From the NCBI GenBank assembly GCA_017524445.1, contig JAFXVP010000064.1:1-43170 (forward strand): a stretch of 43,170 bases of DNA, in the 5' to 3' direction. Position numbers and translations under genes: made by a program. Below the pieces are notes generated by a model. That model had not been told where the DNA came from. It was given only the letters and a program-made list of their open reading frames with translations, and did not search any database. The stretch is from Clostridia bacterium (lineage in GTDB: Bacteria; Bacillota; Clostridia; Christensenellales; CAG-138). This document shows, piece after piece, positions 1-7,378 of this stretch (position 1 is its first letter; each line of letters opens with the position of its first letter).

Positions 1-2
1 AT

Positions 3-170
3 CCGACCCCAGAAACTCCTCAAGAGGAAGAAGACGTTTCCGAAAACGACGAAGAAAACGAAAATCAAGATGAAAGCGAAATCCCCAAAAAACCCGAGAA
101 ACAAAGAGACTTTAGCAAAGTCAAATATTTAGTTATGGACGAAGCTGACAATTTATTAACATATTCTTTT
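3..170 (+). CDS. Partial DEAD-box RNA helicase-like fragment, probably foreign to the contig
   Basis: An open frame with no start codon enters from the left edge. It encodes an acidic low-complexity stretch rich in Glu, Asp and Asn, followed at 120-170 by VKYLVMDEADNLLTYSF, which matches motif II of DEAD-box RNA helicases. The LLT-x-SF ending resembles the eukaryotic Dbp8/DDX49 group, from memory of the yeast protein. The segment is strikingly AT-rich with A/T-ending codons, unlike the GC-rich sequence that follows. Similarity stops at about 165-175, where the convergent bacterial ATPase gene ends. The simplest reading is a misassembly joining a eukaryotic fragment to a bacterial contig. A bacterial helicase with an unusual insert is less likely. 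Confidence 0.5.
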
Positions 171-1071
171 ATTCCTCAAACAGATGCCGGTACTTTTCGA
201 AGAACTGATAATAGATCCTCGTGTTCTCCAGCTCCCACCAGTTTTTGATCGTGACGGGCGATACGTCCAGATCGTAGATGCGCGCGCCGGACATGGCGAG
301 TAAGAAAGGCGAGTGCGTCGCGATGATGAACTGGCAGCCGCAATACCGCGCCATTTTTTCGAGCAGCTTAAGAAGCTCCAGCTGCATTTTCGGCGACATG
401 CTGTTCTCCGGCTCGTCCAGACAGTACAGCGTGTCGTTTTTGAGCTTCTCTTCAAAGTATTCGAGCGCCGTTTCACCGTTGCTCGAAAGCTTCACTTCCG
501 TACCCGCGAATTTGCGCAGAAACATCCGTCGCGAGAGCGTTTTCCGGCGCGCCTGCACCTGCAGACGCAGCGCTTCGTAATCGTCCATGCTGTGCAGCAC
601 GACGTTCTCCCCGAACTTGATCCGCGCGTATTCCGCCTTACCGCGCTCGACCGTGTCCGCGATCTCCTCGTTGTTGGCGCGGACGGCAAGCATGTAATCG
701 AATACGTCGTCGCTCGTGATGATCCGGCTGCCGTTCGGAATGCGTTCGGGGAAGCCCTCGTCGTCCGTGCCGCACGAATAGCGGCAGCTTTGCGCGTACG
801 CGTCGAACAGCTCGCTGGAATTGAACGGCGCGACGCGGTTCAAGCCGAGCTTGGCAGCGATCAGGTTCAAAAGCGTGCTCTTGCCGGAGCCGTTGCCGCC
901 GTAAAATATCGTTACGCGGGCAAAGCCGATCTCGGAAAGCTCCTTGTGATGGAAGATCTCACATGGATAGATGTTGTCGATATAGCCGTAGCCGCTGTCG
1001 TTTTCCCGCATGCGGGCTTCGATCAGCGCTTCTTCCTTTTCGATCGGCAGAGTGAATGTTTCGAGATACAT
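169..1071 (-). CDS. AAA family ATPase (ABC/SMC-like predicted ATP-binding protein)
   Basis: A 300-residue ATPase of the small AAA/ABC-like type common in Clostridia. Visible motifs are the Walker A GGNGSGKST (about 58-66), a signature-like LSSNGE (196-200), the Walker B LYCLDEPE (215-222) and the H-loop ATHSPF (251-256). This is the SMC/RecF-like ATP-binding fold, but no substrate or pathway can be named. I start at the ATG at 1071, because the longer open frame only overlaps the upstream methyltransferase gene. The start lies 5 bases after the stop of that gene, so the two are probably translated together. The stop codon at 169-171 lies at the junction with the AT-rich left-end sequence, so the natural C-terminus could differ by a few residues. 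Confidence 0.85.
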   Translation of the reverse strand: MYLETFTLPIEKEEALIEARMRENDSGYGYIDNIYPCEIFHHKELSEIGFARVTIFYGGNGSGKSTLLNLIAAKLGLNRVAPFNSSELFDAYAQSCRYSCGTDDEGFPERIPNGSRIITSDDVFDYMLAVRANNEEIADTVERGKAEYARIKFGENVVLHSMDDYEALRLQVQARRKTLSRRMFLRKFAGTEVKLSSNGETALEYFEEKLKNDTLYCLDEPENSMSPKMQLELLKLLEKMARYCGCQFIIATHSPFLLAMSGARIYDLDVSPVTIKNWWELENTRIYYQFFEKYRHLFEE

Positions 1072-1076
1072 AGGGC

Positions 1077-1880
1077 TTACCTTCGAAGCTCCCAGAACGC
1101 GACGGCGGAGGCGGCGGCGACGTTTAAGGAATCCACGCCGTGCGCCATCGGGATCTTCACGGCAAAGTCGCAGGCGACGATCGTCTCCCTTGAAAGCCCG
1201 TCGCCCTCGGCGCCGAGCACGATCGCAAGCTTTTTGCACGCTTTGAGCCGCGGATCGTCCATCGGAAGCGAATCGTCGACCAGCGCCATCGCCGCGGTGA
1301 AAAAGCCGCGTTCGCGCAAGAACTGCAGACCGTTTTGCGGAAGCACTGTCCACGGTACCTGAAAGATCGTGCCCATCGAAACACGCACTGCGCGGCGGTT
1401 TAAGGGATCGCAGCAGGTCGGGGAAAAGAGCACCGCGTCGATGTTCAGCGCGGCGGCGCTGCGCACGATCGCGCCGAGATTCGACGCATCCACGATGCCG
1501 TCGAGCACCGCGACGCGCTTTGCACCGTCAAGCACCGCATCCAAAGCTGGCAGAGGCGGTCGTTTCATGGCGGCAAGCACGCCGCGGGTGAGCGCGTAGC
1601 CGGTCAGCGATTGCAAAAGCTCCCGGTTGCCGGTATAGACCGGCGCGTCCGGACAGCGCAAAAGCAGATCCCTTGCGTCGCCTTCGATGTGCTTTTTCTC
1701 CATGAGAAAGGAGACCGGTTCAAACCCGGTCGCCAGCGCGAGGCGGATCACCTTCGGGCTTTCTGCAATGAACACGCCCTTTTCGGGCTCGAGGCGGTTT
1801 CGGATCTGCGCCTCCGTGAGCCGCGCGTACACGTCGAGCGCGGGATCTTCGATCGAATTCAGATAAATCACGTTTGCCAT
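1077..1880 (-). CDS. TrmH/SpoU family RNA 2'-O-methyltransferase
   Basis: A 267-residue SPOUT-class methyltransferase that would transfer methyl from S-adenosylmethionine to a ribose 2'-OH in rRNA or tRNA. All three SpoU motifs are present: motif 1 around 126-145 (DGIVDASNLGAIVRSAAA), motif 2 LGAEGDGLS near 222-230, and motif 3 near 243-262 (IPMAHGVDSLNVAAA). The N-terminal ~100 residues look like the substrate-binding SpoU_sub_bind region. The exact target nucleotide cannot be told from sequence. It begins 4 bases after the stop of the DMP19-like gene and ends 5 bases before the AAA ATPase gene, so it is the middle gene of a tight minus-strand operon. Confidence 0.9.
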   Translation of the reverse strand: MANVIYLNSIEDPALDVYARLTEAQIRNRLEPEKGVFIAESPKVIRLALATGFEPVSFLMEKKHIEGDARDLLLRCPDAPVYTGNRELLQSLTGYALTRGVLAAMKRPPLPALDAVLDGAKRVAVLDGIVDASNLGAIVRSAAALNIDAVLFSPTCCDPLNRRAVRVSMGTIFQVPWTVLPQNGLQFLRERGFFTAAMALVDDSLPMDDPRLKACKKLAIVLGAEGDGLSRETIVACDFAVKIPMAHGVDSLNVAAASAVAFWELRR

Positions 1881-1884
1881 AGTA

Positions 1885-2244
1885 TCAGTTCAGGATCGTA
1901 TCCTTGTGAGTTTCGACAAATGCCGTAAGACAGTCAAAGAGGGAGGGCGAAAACGCATAGTAAGCGTTGTCCGTATGCATCCAGTCATCCTTGCGGCCTT
2001 CCGTCACGGCTTTCCGGAAATTATCGGCGATCTCTTCGGTTCCGATCAGGCGAAGCGCGGCTTCCGTTTCCGCAGGAGATGCATAGCGCTCGCTGTCAAA
2101 ATAGGCGCAATGTCCGCCGTTCTGAATCTCTGCATCGTACCAAAAGCATATGAATGCCTGCCGCTGCAGATCAGACAGCGCTGCAGCATCCCGCATACAG
2201 ATATCGCTGATAAACCGGTTCCATCTTTGTGCACGTTCGTCCAT
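1885..2244 (-). CDS. DMP19/DUF4375-like protein
   Basis: A 119-residue all-helical-looking protein. The central region (FWYDAEIQNGGHCAYFDSE) followed by a helix with ALRLIGTEEIADNF resembles the DMP19/DUF4375 family, in which an NGG-x(3)-F/Y core is typical. Members have no assigned enzymatic role; the best-known one was proposed to mimic DNA, which need not apply here. The ATG at 2244 is preceded by a good SD (GCGGAGGTATGT). It is the first gene of the three-gene operon that continues into the SpoU methyltransferase. Family call is from pattern recognition only. Confidence 0.65.
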   Translation of the reverse strand: MDERAQRWNRFISDICMRDAAALSDLQRQAFICFWYDAEIQNGGHCAYFDSERYASPAETEAALRLIGTEEIADNFRKAVTEGRKDDWMHTDNAYYAFSPSLFDCLTAFVETHKDTILN

Positions 2245-2273
2245 ACATACCTCCGCTTATCATAATAAAGAGG

Positions 2274-2781
2274 CTTCTCCTTGAGGAGAAGCTGTCACCT
2301 TCAGGTGACTGATGAGGTGTCGTCCAGATGCTGCAGAATATCGCTGCAAACCGCTTTGAATTCTCGCTGTATCTGCAAGTTCGAATACCTCAGAACCGTG
2401 ATCCCGTTTTGCTTCATCCATGCATCTCTGTCCCGATCGGATCGAATGCCGTTGCCCATATAATGCTGCGATCCGTCCGGTTCGATCACGATCTTCTGCG
2501 ACGCGATGCAGAAATCAGCGATATAGTTTCCGAGAACCTTCTGTCGGTGAACCGTTACGGGCAGCGCTTTCAGAAAATCGTACCAAAGATGTCGTTCTTC
2601 TTTTGTCATCTCGCGGCGCATCTTCTGTGAAAAAGGCTTCAGCTGCTTGTTGTGAAGTTCGTTCATTTACACCTCATCCGGCTCGCTCACGCTTCGCCGT
2701 ACACACTCCGCTTGCGCTTCGTTTCAGCGGTGCCGTCGCGCGTCAAGTCGCGCGTCGCCATCTCTTCTCCTCAAGGAGAAG
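2274..2781. mobile_element. DUF559 gene enclosed by inverted palindromic ends (candidate mobile unit)
   Basis: The two outer edges are palindromes of the same sequence: CTTCTCCTtgAGGAGAAG at 2274-2291 and CTTCTCCTcaAGGAGAAG at 2764-2781. Inside each lies a GATGAGGTG-type motif facing the other: GATGAGGTG at 2311-2319 and CACCTCATCC at 2670-2679. Between these sits one gene, the DUF559 endonuclease. A second hairpin, GTCACCTtcAGGTGAC (2294-2309), lies inside the left edge. The same kinds of ends recur at 8884-8923 and 26334-26496, where they do not enclose a gene. I see no convincing target-site duplication. Mobility is inferred from the repeated architecture, not shown. Confidence 0.5.
2301..2666 (-). 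CDS. DUF559 domain endonuclease-like protein
   Basis: A 121-residue protein of the DUF559 family, which has the very-short-patch-repair/PD-(D/E)XK-like nuclease fold. Recognisable blocks are the N-terminal MRREMTKEERHLWYDFLK, the RQKVLGNYIADF segment with its conserved Asp, IVIEPDGSQHY (family usually IELDGSQHY) and ITVLRYSN. No DNA methylase or mismatch-repair partner lies nearby. The flanking repeat sequence appears to supply its expression signals: GATGAGGTGTAA immediately precedes the ATG and provides a weak SD. The last codons (TSSVT) and the TGA stop fall within the opposite repeat end. This suggests gene and ends have evolved as one unit. Confidence 0.8.
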   Translation of the reverse strand: MNELHNKQLKPFSQKMRREMTKEERHLWYDFLKALPVTVHRQKVLGNYIADFCIASQKIVIEPDGSQHYMGNGIRSDRDRDAWMKQNGITVLRYSNLQIQREFKAVCSDILQHLDDTSSVT

Positions 2782-2818
2782 GCATATAAAAGCGTCATTT
2801 CTCCGCCGATCTTATGAG

Positions 2819-2848
2819 AAAAATGCCCCGCCGTATTGCAGGCAGGGC
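2819..2848 (-). terminator. Rho-independent terminator of the DUF1858 gene
   Basis: Read on the minus strand, GCCCTGCC and GGCGGGGC form an 8-bp stem (one G-U pair) with an 8-base loop, followed by ATTTTTCTC. It lies 15 bases past the stop of the DUF1858 gene. Confidence 0.7.
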
Positions 2849-2862
2849 GGTTGGTCGGATCG

Positions 2863-3066
2863 TCAGTTCGCTTTGCTCTCGAGGTAGTCGTTGAGATCCT
2901 TGCAGAGCGCGTCCGCGTCGATGCCGTGGACGGAGCATGCCTCTTCGAGATTCTCGAAGTGCGCCGCCGCGCAGCCGAGGCAATGCATGCCGCTTGCGAT
3001 CAGAATGCCCGCAAGGTCCTCGTCGACCCGGATGATATCCATGATGTTCATATCCTTTGTGATCAT
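2863..3066 (-). CDS. DUF1858 (hybrid-cluster-protein-associated) small protein
   Basis: A 67-residue protein with the DUF1858 pattern: an N-terminal MITKDMNIMDII strand-helix, then MHCLGC with a CxxC pair (Cys29 and Cys32), and a helical C-terminal half. Family members often accompany the hybrid cluster (prismane) protein and are presumed to be redox or metal-binding, but no such partner is in this window. The start at 3066 is chosen because AAGGAGAAACAGCT directly precedes it; a longer open frame to 3108 lacks an SD. A strong promoter lies upstream and a terminator downstream, so it appears to be a single-gene unit. Confidence 0.85.
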   Translation of the reverse strand: MITKDMNIMDIIRVDEDLAGILIASGMHCLGCAAAHFENLEEACSVHGIDADALCKDLNDYLESKAN

Positions 3067-3098
3067 AGCTGTTTCTCCTTTGCTTGTTCGGTGGGATA

Positions 3099-3127
3099 AG
3101 TATAACAACCTTTTCGCCGTTTTTCAA
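3099..3127 (-). promoter_or_regulatory. Sigma-A type promoter of the DUF1858 gene
   Basis: On the minus strand TTGAAA (3122-3127) and TATACT (3099-3104) are separated by exactly 17 bases, about 30 bases upstream of the ATG at 3066. Confidence 0.7.
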
Positions 3128-3154
3128 CAGCGGATTGTGATATTTTGGTGACGC

Positions 3155-5053
3155 TTACGATTTTCGCAGGAGCTTATACCCGTTCGCCGGAACGGCGATC
3201 GTCAGCGAGCTGCGCGCCGTGACGGCCTCGCCGTCCTCGGAAACGTACGTGCCGGACAGATCGAGCGGCGCGCGTGCGTCCGGTCCCTCGCGGAAGAGCC
3301 CCGGGAAGAGCACCGTGCGGACCGCGGCGTCGGACGCGTTCGCAAGCAGGATCAGCGTTTCCCGTTCGCTTCTGCGGATCACGGCGACCGTCTGCTTGCC
3401 GACGGCGGCAATGCGCGTGCTGCCGTTTCGGATCGCGTCGCTGTCGTTGTGCAGCTTCATGAGCGTGCGCAGCTGCTCGGTCAGCGCCGTCTTTTCCCGT
3501 CCCCAAGGGAACGTGCCGCGGTTTAAAGGATCGGACATGCCGGTCATGCCGGCTTCGTCGCCGTAATAGATGCACGGCACGCCGGGCAGCACCGCCATCA
3601 GCGCATAGCCCAAGGCAAGCCGTTTCGACGCGTGCGCAAGCACCGCCGCGTCGGGATGGAAGGCAAGCTGCTGTTTCCGCGTCAGCGTTCTCGCGTCCGG
3701 AATGCCGCAAAGCGCCGTGCGGACGCGCTCGGTGTCGTGCGAGCCCAATAGGTTCAGACACGCGTCCATGAACGGCTTCGGATAGTCCTCAAGGAGCCGG
3801 TTCTGCGTTTCGGCAAACCAGTAGGCGTCTTTGCGTCCGTTCAAAAACTCGATCGCGGGCTCGCGGAACTGATAGTTCATCGGCGCGTCGAGCTCGTCGC
3901 CGTTGACATAGCCGCGGCGGCCTTCGGGACCGTACTTCGTCGCGCAGTTGTCCCAGACCTCGCCGATGAGGACAGCGTCGGGATCGAAGCCCTTGATCGA
4001 GCGGCGAATGCCGCGGATGAACGAATCGGGCAGCTCGTCCGCAACGTCCAGCCGCCAGCCGGACGCGCCGAGCGACAGCCATTTTCTGAGTACGCCGTTT
4101 TCGCCCTGAATGAATTCCACGTAGCTCGGCTCGGTCTCCTCGACGTCCGGGAGCGTCTCGAAGTTCCACCAGCATTCGTAGGTATCGGGCCAGTCATAGA
4201 ACCGATACCACGGATAGTACGGGGAGTCCTTGCTCTCGCACGCGCCGTGCGTCTTATAGCGGCCGTAGCGGTCGAAATAGATCGAATCGTCGCCGGTGTG
4301 GGAAAAGACGCCGTCAAGCACGATGCGGATGCCGTACGCCCTTGCAGCGCCGCACAGCGTCTTGAAGTCCTCCTCCGTGCCGAGCAGCGGGTCGATCGAA
4401 CGGTAGTCCGCCGTGTTGTAGCGGTGGTTCGAGTGCGCCGCAAAGATCGGATTCAGATAGATGCAGGTGACGCCGAGCGAGGCGATATACGGAAGTTTTT
4501 CCGTGATGCCTTTCAGGTCCCCGCCGAAATAGTCGTCCGGGACGTATTCCTTCGCGCCGCCGTGCGGCGTATAATACGGTTCCTCGCCCCAGCTTGCGTG
4601 CGTGAAGATCGGCCGTCCCGCCGCGCGATAGTCCGCCGCGGCACGCAGAAACCGCTCGCGGTCGGAACAGAAGAAGCGATCGGGGAAGATCTGATAGACC
4701 ACGGCGTTGCGGAACCATCCGGGCGTTTCGAACGCGCCGTCGTAGACGGTGAGCCCGTATGTTTTCGGCGTATCGGAAAAGCGCGCTTCGCCGCTGTCCG
4801 CGCCGAAGTACCGTCCGTCGATGCGGAAGCCGTAGCCCATGCGGCAAGGCGTTTTCGGCGCGATAAATGACGCACGATAGGACGTCCCGTCCCAATACAT
4901 GGGAACGGTCCTCGGTCCCTCCGGATGGTACAGCAAAAGCTCGACCATGGCGCTCGGCGCGCCGTCGACGCGGAAGGAGACGGTTTCGTTTGTTCTAACT
5001 GCCCCGAACGGGGTCTTGTAATGCGGATCACGCGAATGATAATACCAGTTCAT
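3155..5053 (-). CDS. GH13 alpha-amylase family enzyme (neopullulanase/cyclomaltodextrinase-like)
   Basis: A 632-residue glycoside hydrolase. The N-terminal ~120 residues look like the CBM34-type beta domain of neopullulanases. The (beta/alpha)8 domain follows with GH13 signatures: DGVFSH (from 247), GWRLDVADE with nucleophile Asp336, GEVW with acid/base Glu365, and GSHDTE with Asp440. A beta-sandwich C-domain ends the protein. There is no signal peptide, so it should act in the cytoplasm on imported maltodextrins or cyclodextrins, complementing the surface pullulanase at 12971. The ATG at 5053 matches the usual family start. No SD precedes it; instead a perfect -10 box lies 6 bases upstream, implying a leaderless mRNA. 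Confidence 0.92.
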   Translation of the reverse strand: MNWYYHSRDPHYKTPFGAVRTNETVSFRVDGAPSAMVELLLYHPEGPRTVPMYWDGTSYRASFIAPKTPCRMGYGFRIDGRYFGADSGEARFSDTPKTYGLTVYDGAFETPGWFRNAVVYQIFPDRFFCSDRERFLRAAADYRAAGRPIFTHASWGEEPYYTPHGGAKEYVPDDYFGGDLKGITEKLPYIASLGVTCIYLNPIFAAHSNHRYNTADYRSIDPLLGTEEDFKTLCGAARAYGIRIVLDGVFSHTGDDSIYFDRYGRYKTHGACESKDSPYYPWYRFYDWPDTYECWWNFETLPDVEETEPSYVEFIQGENGVLRKWLSLGASGWRLDVADELPDSFIRGIRRSIKGFDPDAVLIGEVWDNCATKYGPEGRRGYVNGDELDAPMNYQFREPAIEFLNGRKDAYWFAETQNRLLEDYPKPFMDACLNLLGSHDTERVRTALCGIPDARTLTRKQQLAFHPDAAVLAHASKRLALGYALMAVLPGVPCIYYGDEAGMTGMSDPLNRGTFPWGREKTALTEQLRTLMKLHNDSDAIRNGSTRIAAVGKQTVAVIRRSERETLILLANASDAAVRTVLFPGLFREGPDARAPLDLSGTYVSEDGEAVTARSSLTIAVPANGYKLLRKS

Positions 5054-5088
5054 ACGCTCATTATACGCTTTTGCGGCGCGGTTTGCAA
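5053..5088 (-). promoter_or_regulatory. Promoter producing a probably leaderless amylase mRNA
   Basis: On the minus strand TTGCAA (5083-5088) and TATAAT (5060-5065) are 17 bases apart. The expected transcription start, 7 bases after the -10 box, falls on the A of the start codon at 5053. No SD-like sequence occurs in the 6 intervening bases. Confidence 0.65.
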
Positions 5089-5111
5089 GGTTCTTTGTCG
5101 ATAAGTTGGCT

Positions 5112-5140
5112 TTGACGCGCGGCGCAAAATGTGTTATACT
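5112..5140 (+). promoter_or_regulatory. Promoter of the two-component operon
   Basis: TTGACG (5112-5117) and TATACT (5135-5140) with a 17-base spacer, divergent from the amylase promoter. The predicted 5' UTR of about 140 bases contains a GTGCGGagaCCGCAC hairpin near 5153-5167. Confidence 0.7.
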
Positions 5141-5211
5141 GTCCAAAACACCGGTGCGGAGACCGCACGCGGACGTTTTTTGTAAAAAAACCGCAAAAAT
5201 AACACGTTCGC

Positions 5212-5250
5212 AACACGCGTGTTACATTTTGTCCGCATTTGGGTGTTACA
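5212..5250 (+). promoter_or_regulatory. Palindrome and direct repeats in the response-regulator leader
   Basis: A perfect palindrome AACACGCGTGTT (5212-5223) overlaps the first of two GTGTTACA direct repeats (5219-5226 and 5243-5250). Paired repeats of this kind are typical of OmpR-family binding sites, so autoregulation is possible. The site lies downstream of the predicted transcription start. Function is inferred. Confidence 0.3.
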
Positions 5251-5285
5251 ATGATTTCCAGAACAGGAAATCGGAGGATGGGAAT

Positions 5286-5951
5286 ATGATAAAGATCCTG
5301 ATCGTGGATGACGAAGAACCGATCGCAAACCTGATCCGCATGAATCTGACGCGGCAGGGATACGTGTGCACCTGCGCCTATGACGGGCAGCAGGCGGCGG
5401 ACCTTCTCGAACAGAACCAGTTCGACCTCGTGCTTTTGGACATCATGCTGCCGAAGTTCGACGGCTATGATCTGCTTGCCTTTATCCGTCCGATGGGGAT
5501 CCCGGTGATCTTCCTGACGGCAAAGAGCGATGTGAACGACCGCGTCAAGGGCCTGAAGCTCGGCGCGGAGGACTACATCGTAAAGCCGTTCGAGATCGTG
5601 GAGCTGCTGGCCCGCATCGAGGTGGTGCTTCGCCGCTACAACAAGAGCCAGGGTATGATCCAGTGCCTCGATCCTCTGATCGACCTCGACGCGCGCGACG
5701 TGTATCAGGACGGCAAGCGCGTCGATCTCACGCGCAAGGAGTTCGATCTGCTCGTTCTGTTCGTGCAGAACCCCAACACCGCGCTGTTCCGCGAAACGCT
5801 GTTCGAGCGCGTGTGGGAGACGGACTACATCGGCGAGACGCGCACGCTGGACAGCCATGTACAGCGTCTGCGCAGAAAACTCGGCTGGCAGGACCGCATC
5901 AGGACGGTCCATAAGATCGGCTATCGGCTGGACATTCCGGAACAGACATGA
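5286..5951 (+). CDS. OmpR/PhoB-family response regulator
   Basis: A 221-residue DNA-binding response regulator. The receiver domain (1-~115) shows the acidic pair Asp8/Asp9, phosphoacceptor Asp52 in LVLLDIMLP, the conserved Thr of FLTAK (78) and Lys100. A winged-helix Trans_reg_C domain follows (~125-220) with the GETRTLDSHVQRLRRKLG recognition region. The ATG at 5286 has an SD, ATCGGAGGATGGGAAT. The gene overlaps the kinase gene by 4 bases (ATGA), the classic arrangement for a cognate pair. The signal sensed is unknown. Confidence 0.93.
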   Translation: MIKILIVDDEEPIANLIRMNLTRQGYVCTCAYDGQQAADLLEQNQFDLVLLDIMLPKFDGYDLLAFIRPMGIPVIFLTAKSDVNDRVKGLKLGAEDYIVKPFEIVELLARIEVVLRRYNKSQGMIQCLDPLIDLDARDVYQDGKRVDLTRKEFDLLVLFVQNPNTALFRETLFERVWETDYIGETRTLDSHVQRLRRKLGWQDRIRTVHKIGYRLDIPEQT

Positions 5952-7378
5952 GATTTGCACTGAAAATCTGCATATGCACCGTACTGATCGTAGCGCTGTT
6001 GTTCGGCGTGGCAGGACAGATCCTGATCGCGCAGAGCTTTGAAACAGCGCTTCGTTTTCGCGTACGCGCGGCGACGGCGGATTATTCGGCGCTCGCTTCC
6101 GCGATGGAAGCGGAGCTTTACGGCATCGATCTTTACTACAATACGGCCTCGCCCGATATGTACGCGGAGATCTTAAAGCGCGCGGGCTCGAACCAGGGCG
6201 TGGAATCGCCCTGCGCACTCTATGATATGGACGCGCACCTTCTGACTGCGGGCACGGATGATTTTCCGGAAACGCTGCCGTTTTCCGAGCTGCGCGTGAG
6301 GCGCTTTGCCTATCGCCTTTTAAAGGACGGCGACCGCACTGTCCTCGATACCGCGGGCTGCGTGTCGATCGGCGGACAGAACTACTTCCTGTCCGTGCGG
6401 TATGACGCAACCGATCTCATGCGGCTGCGCGCCGAGCAGATCCGGTCGGTCACGATCCTGCATATCATCACCGTCGCGGTCTCGATCGCGGCAATGCTGC
6501 TGCTGTCCTACTTCACGACGAAACCGCTGCGGCGCCTGCAGCGCTTCACGCAGGTCATCGGCGGCGGCAACTATTCGCGCCGTGCGCGCGTGACCACGCT
6601 CGACGAGATCGGCGACCTCACCGTCGCGTTCAACGACATGACCGGTTCGATCGAGCAGAAGGTCGAAGCGCTCGAACAGAACGCCAAGCAGCAGAAGGAC
6701 TTCGTCGCGAACTTCTCGCACGAATTGAAGACCCCGATGACCTCGATCATCGGCTACGCGGACATGCTCCGCAGCACCGAGCTCGACGAGGAGGACGCCT
6801 TCATGGCGGCAAACTTCATCTTCACCGAGGGGAAGCGGCTCGAGGCGATGTCTTTGAAACTCATGGACCTCATCGTGCTCGACAAAAATGAGTTCAAGCT
6901 GATCCGCGGCTATGCGCGGCGCGCGCTCGGGCACGTTGTCGCGGTCGTCACGCCGATGCTCGAAAAGGCGGAGCTGACCTTCAACTATGACATCGAGCAG
7001 CAGATCATCATGTATGAAAAAGACCTGCTTTTGACGGTCGTGCAGAACCTCATCGACAACGCGCGCAAGGCGAGCTCGCCCGGCAAAACGGTCTCGCTTA
7101 CGGGCCGCCGCGAGAACGGACGTTACCGGATCTCCGTGCGCGACGAGGGCATCGGCATTCCGGAGGAGGAGATCTCCCGCATCACCGAGGCGTTCTTCAT
7201 GGTCGATAAATCCCGTGCGCGCGCACAGCACGGCGCGGGGCTCGGCCTTGCGGTCAGCAACCGGATCGCGCAGATCCACGGCAGCACGCTGCACTTCGAA
7301 AGCAAGGTGGGCGAGGGCACGCTCGTCTGGTTCGACGTGCCGCTGTATCAGCGCGGAAAGGGGGAGGAGGACGAATGA
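5948..7378 (+). CDS. Membrane sensor histidine kinase
   Basis: A 476-residue HisKA-type kinase. A transmembrane helix at about 5-28 and another at about 167-190 enclose an extracytoplasmic sensor region of ~135 residues. Then come a HAMP linker (~190-245), the H-box NFSHELKTP with phospho-acceptor His258, and the ATPase core: N-box NLIDN (367-371), G1 DEGIGIP (399-405) and G2 GAGLGL (429-434). It autophosphorylates and passes phosphate to the regulator encoded just upstream. Its end overlaps the next gene by 4 bases, so all three are translationally coupled. The sensor region matches no ligand-binding family I recognise. Confidence 0.93.
   Translation: MRFALKICICTVLIVALLFGVAGQILIAQSFETALRFRVRAATADYSALASAMEAELYGIDLYYNTASPDMYAEILKRAGSNQGVESPCALYDMDAHLLTAGTDDFPETLPFSELRVRRFAYRLLKDGDRTVLDTAGCVSIGGQNYFLSVRYDATDLMRLRAEQIRSVTILHIITVAVSIAAMLLLSYFTTKPLRRLQRFTQVIGGGNYSRRARVTTLDEIGDLTVAFNDMTGSIEQKVEALEQNAKQQKDFVANFSHELKTPMTSIIGYADMLRSTELDEEDAFMAANFIFTEGKRLEAMSLKLMDLIVLDKNEFKLIRGYARRALGHVVAVVTPMLEKAELTFNYDIEQQIIMYEKDLLLTVVQNLIDNARKASSPGKTVSLTGRRENGRYRISVRDEGIGIPEEEISRITEAFFMVDKSRARAQHGAGLGLAVSNRIAQIHGSTLHFESKVGEGTLVWFDVPLYQRGKGEEDE

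Noticed and set aside
2301..2666. DUF559 gene as the nuclease of a restriction-modification or VSR repair system
   Set aside because: No DNA methyltransferase, mutS/mutL or specificity gene is adjacent, and the gene is bounded by the element ends.
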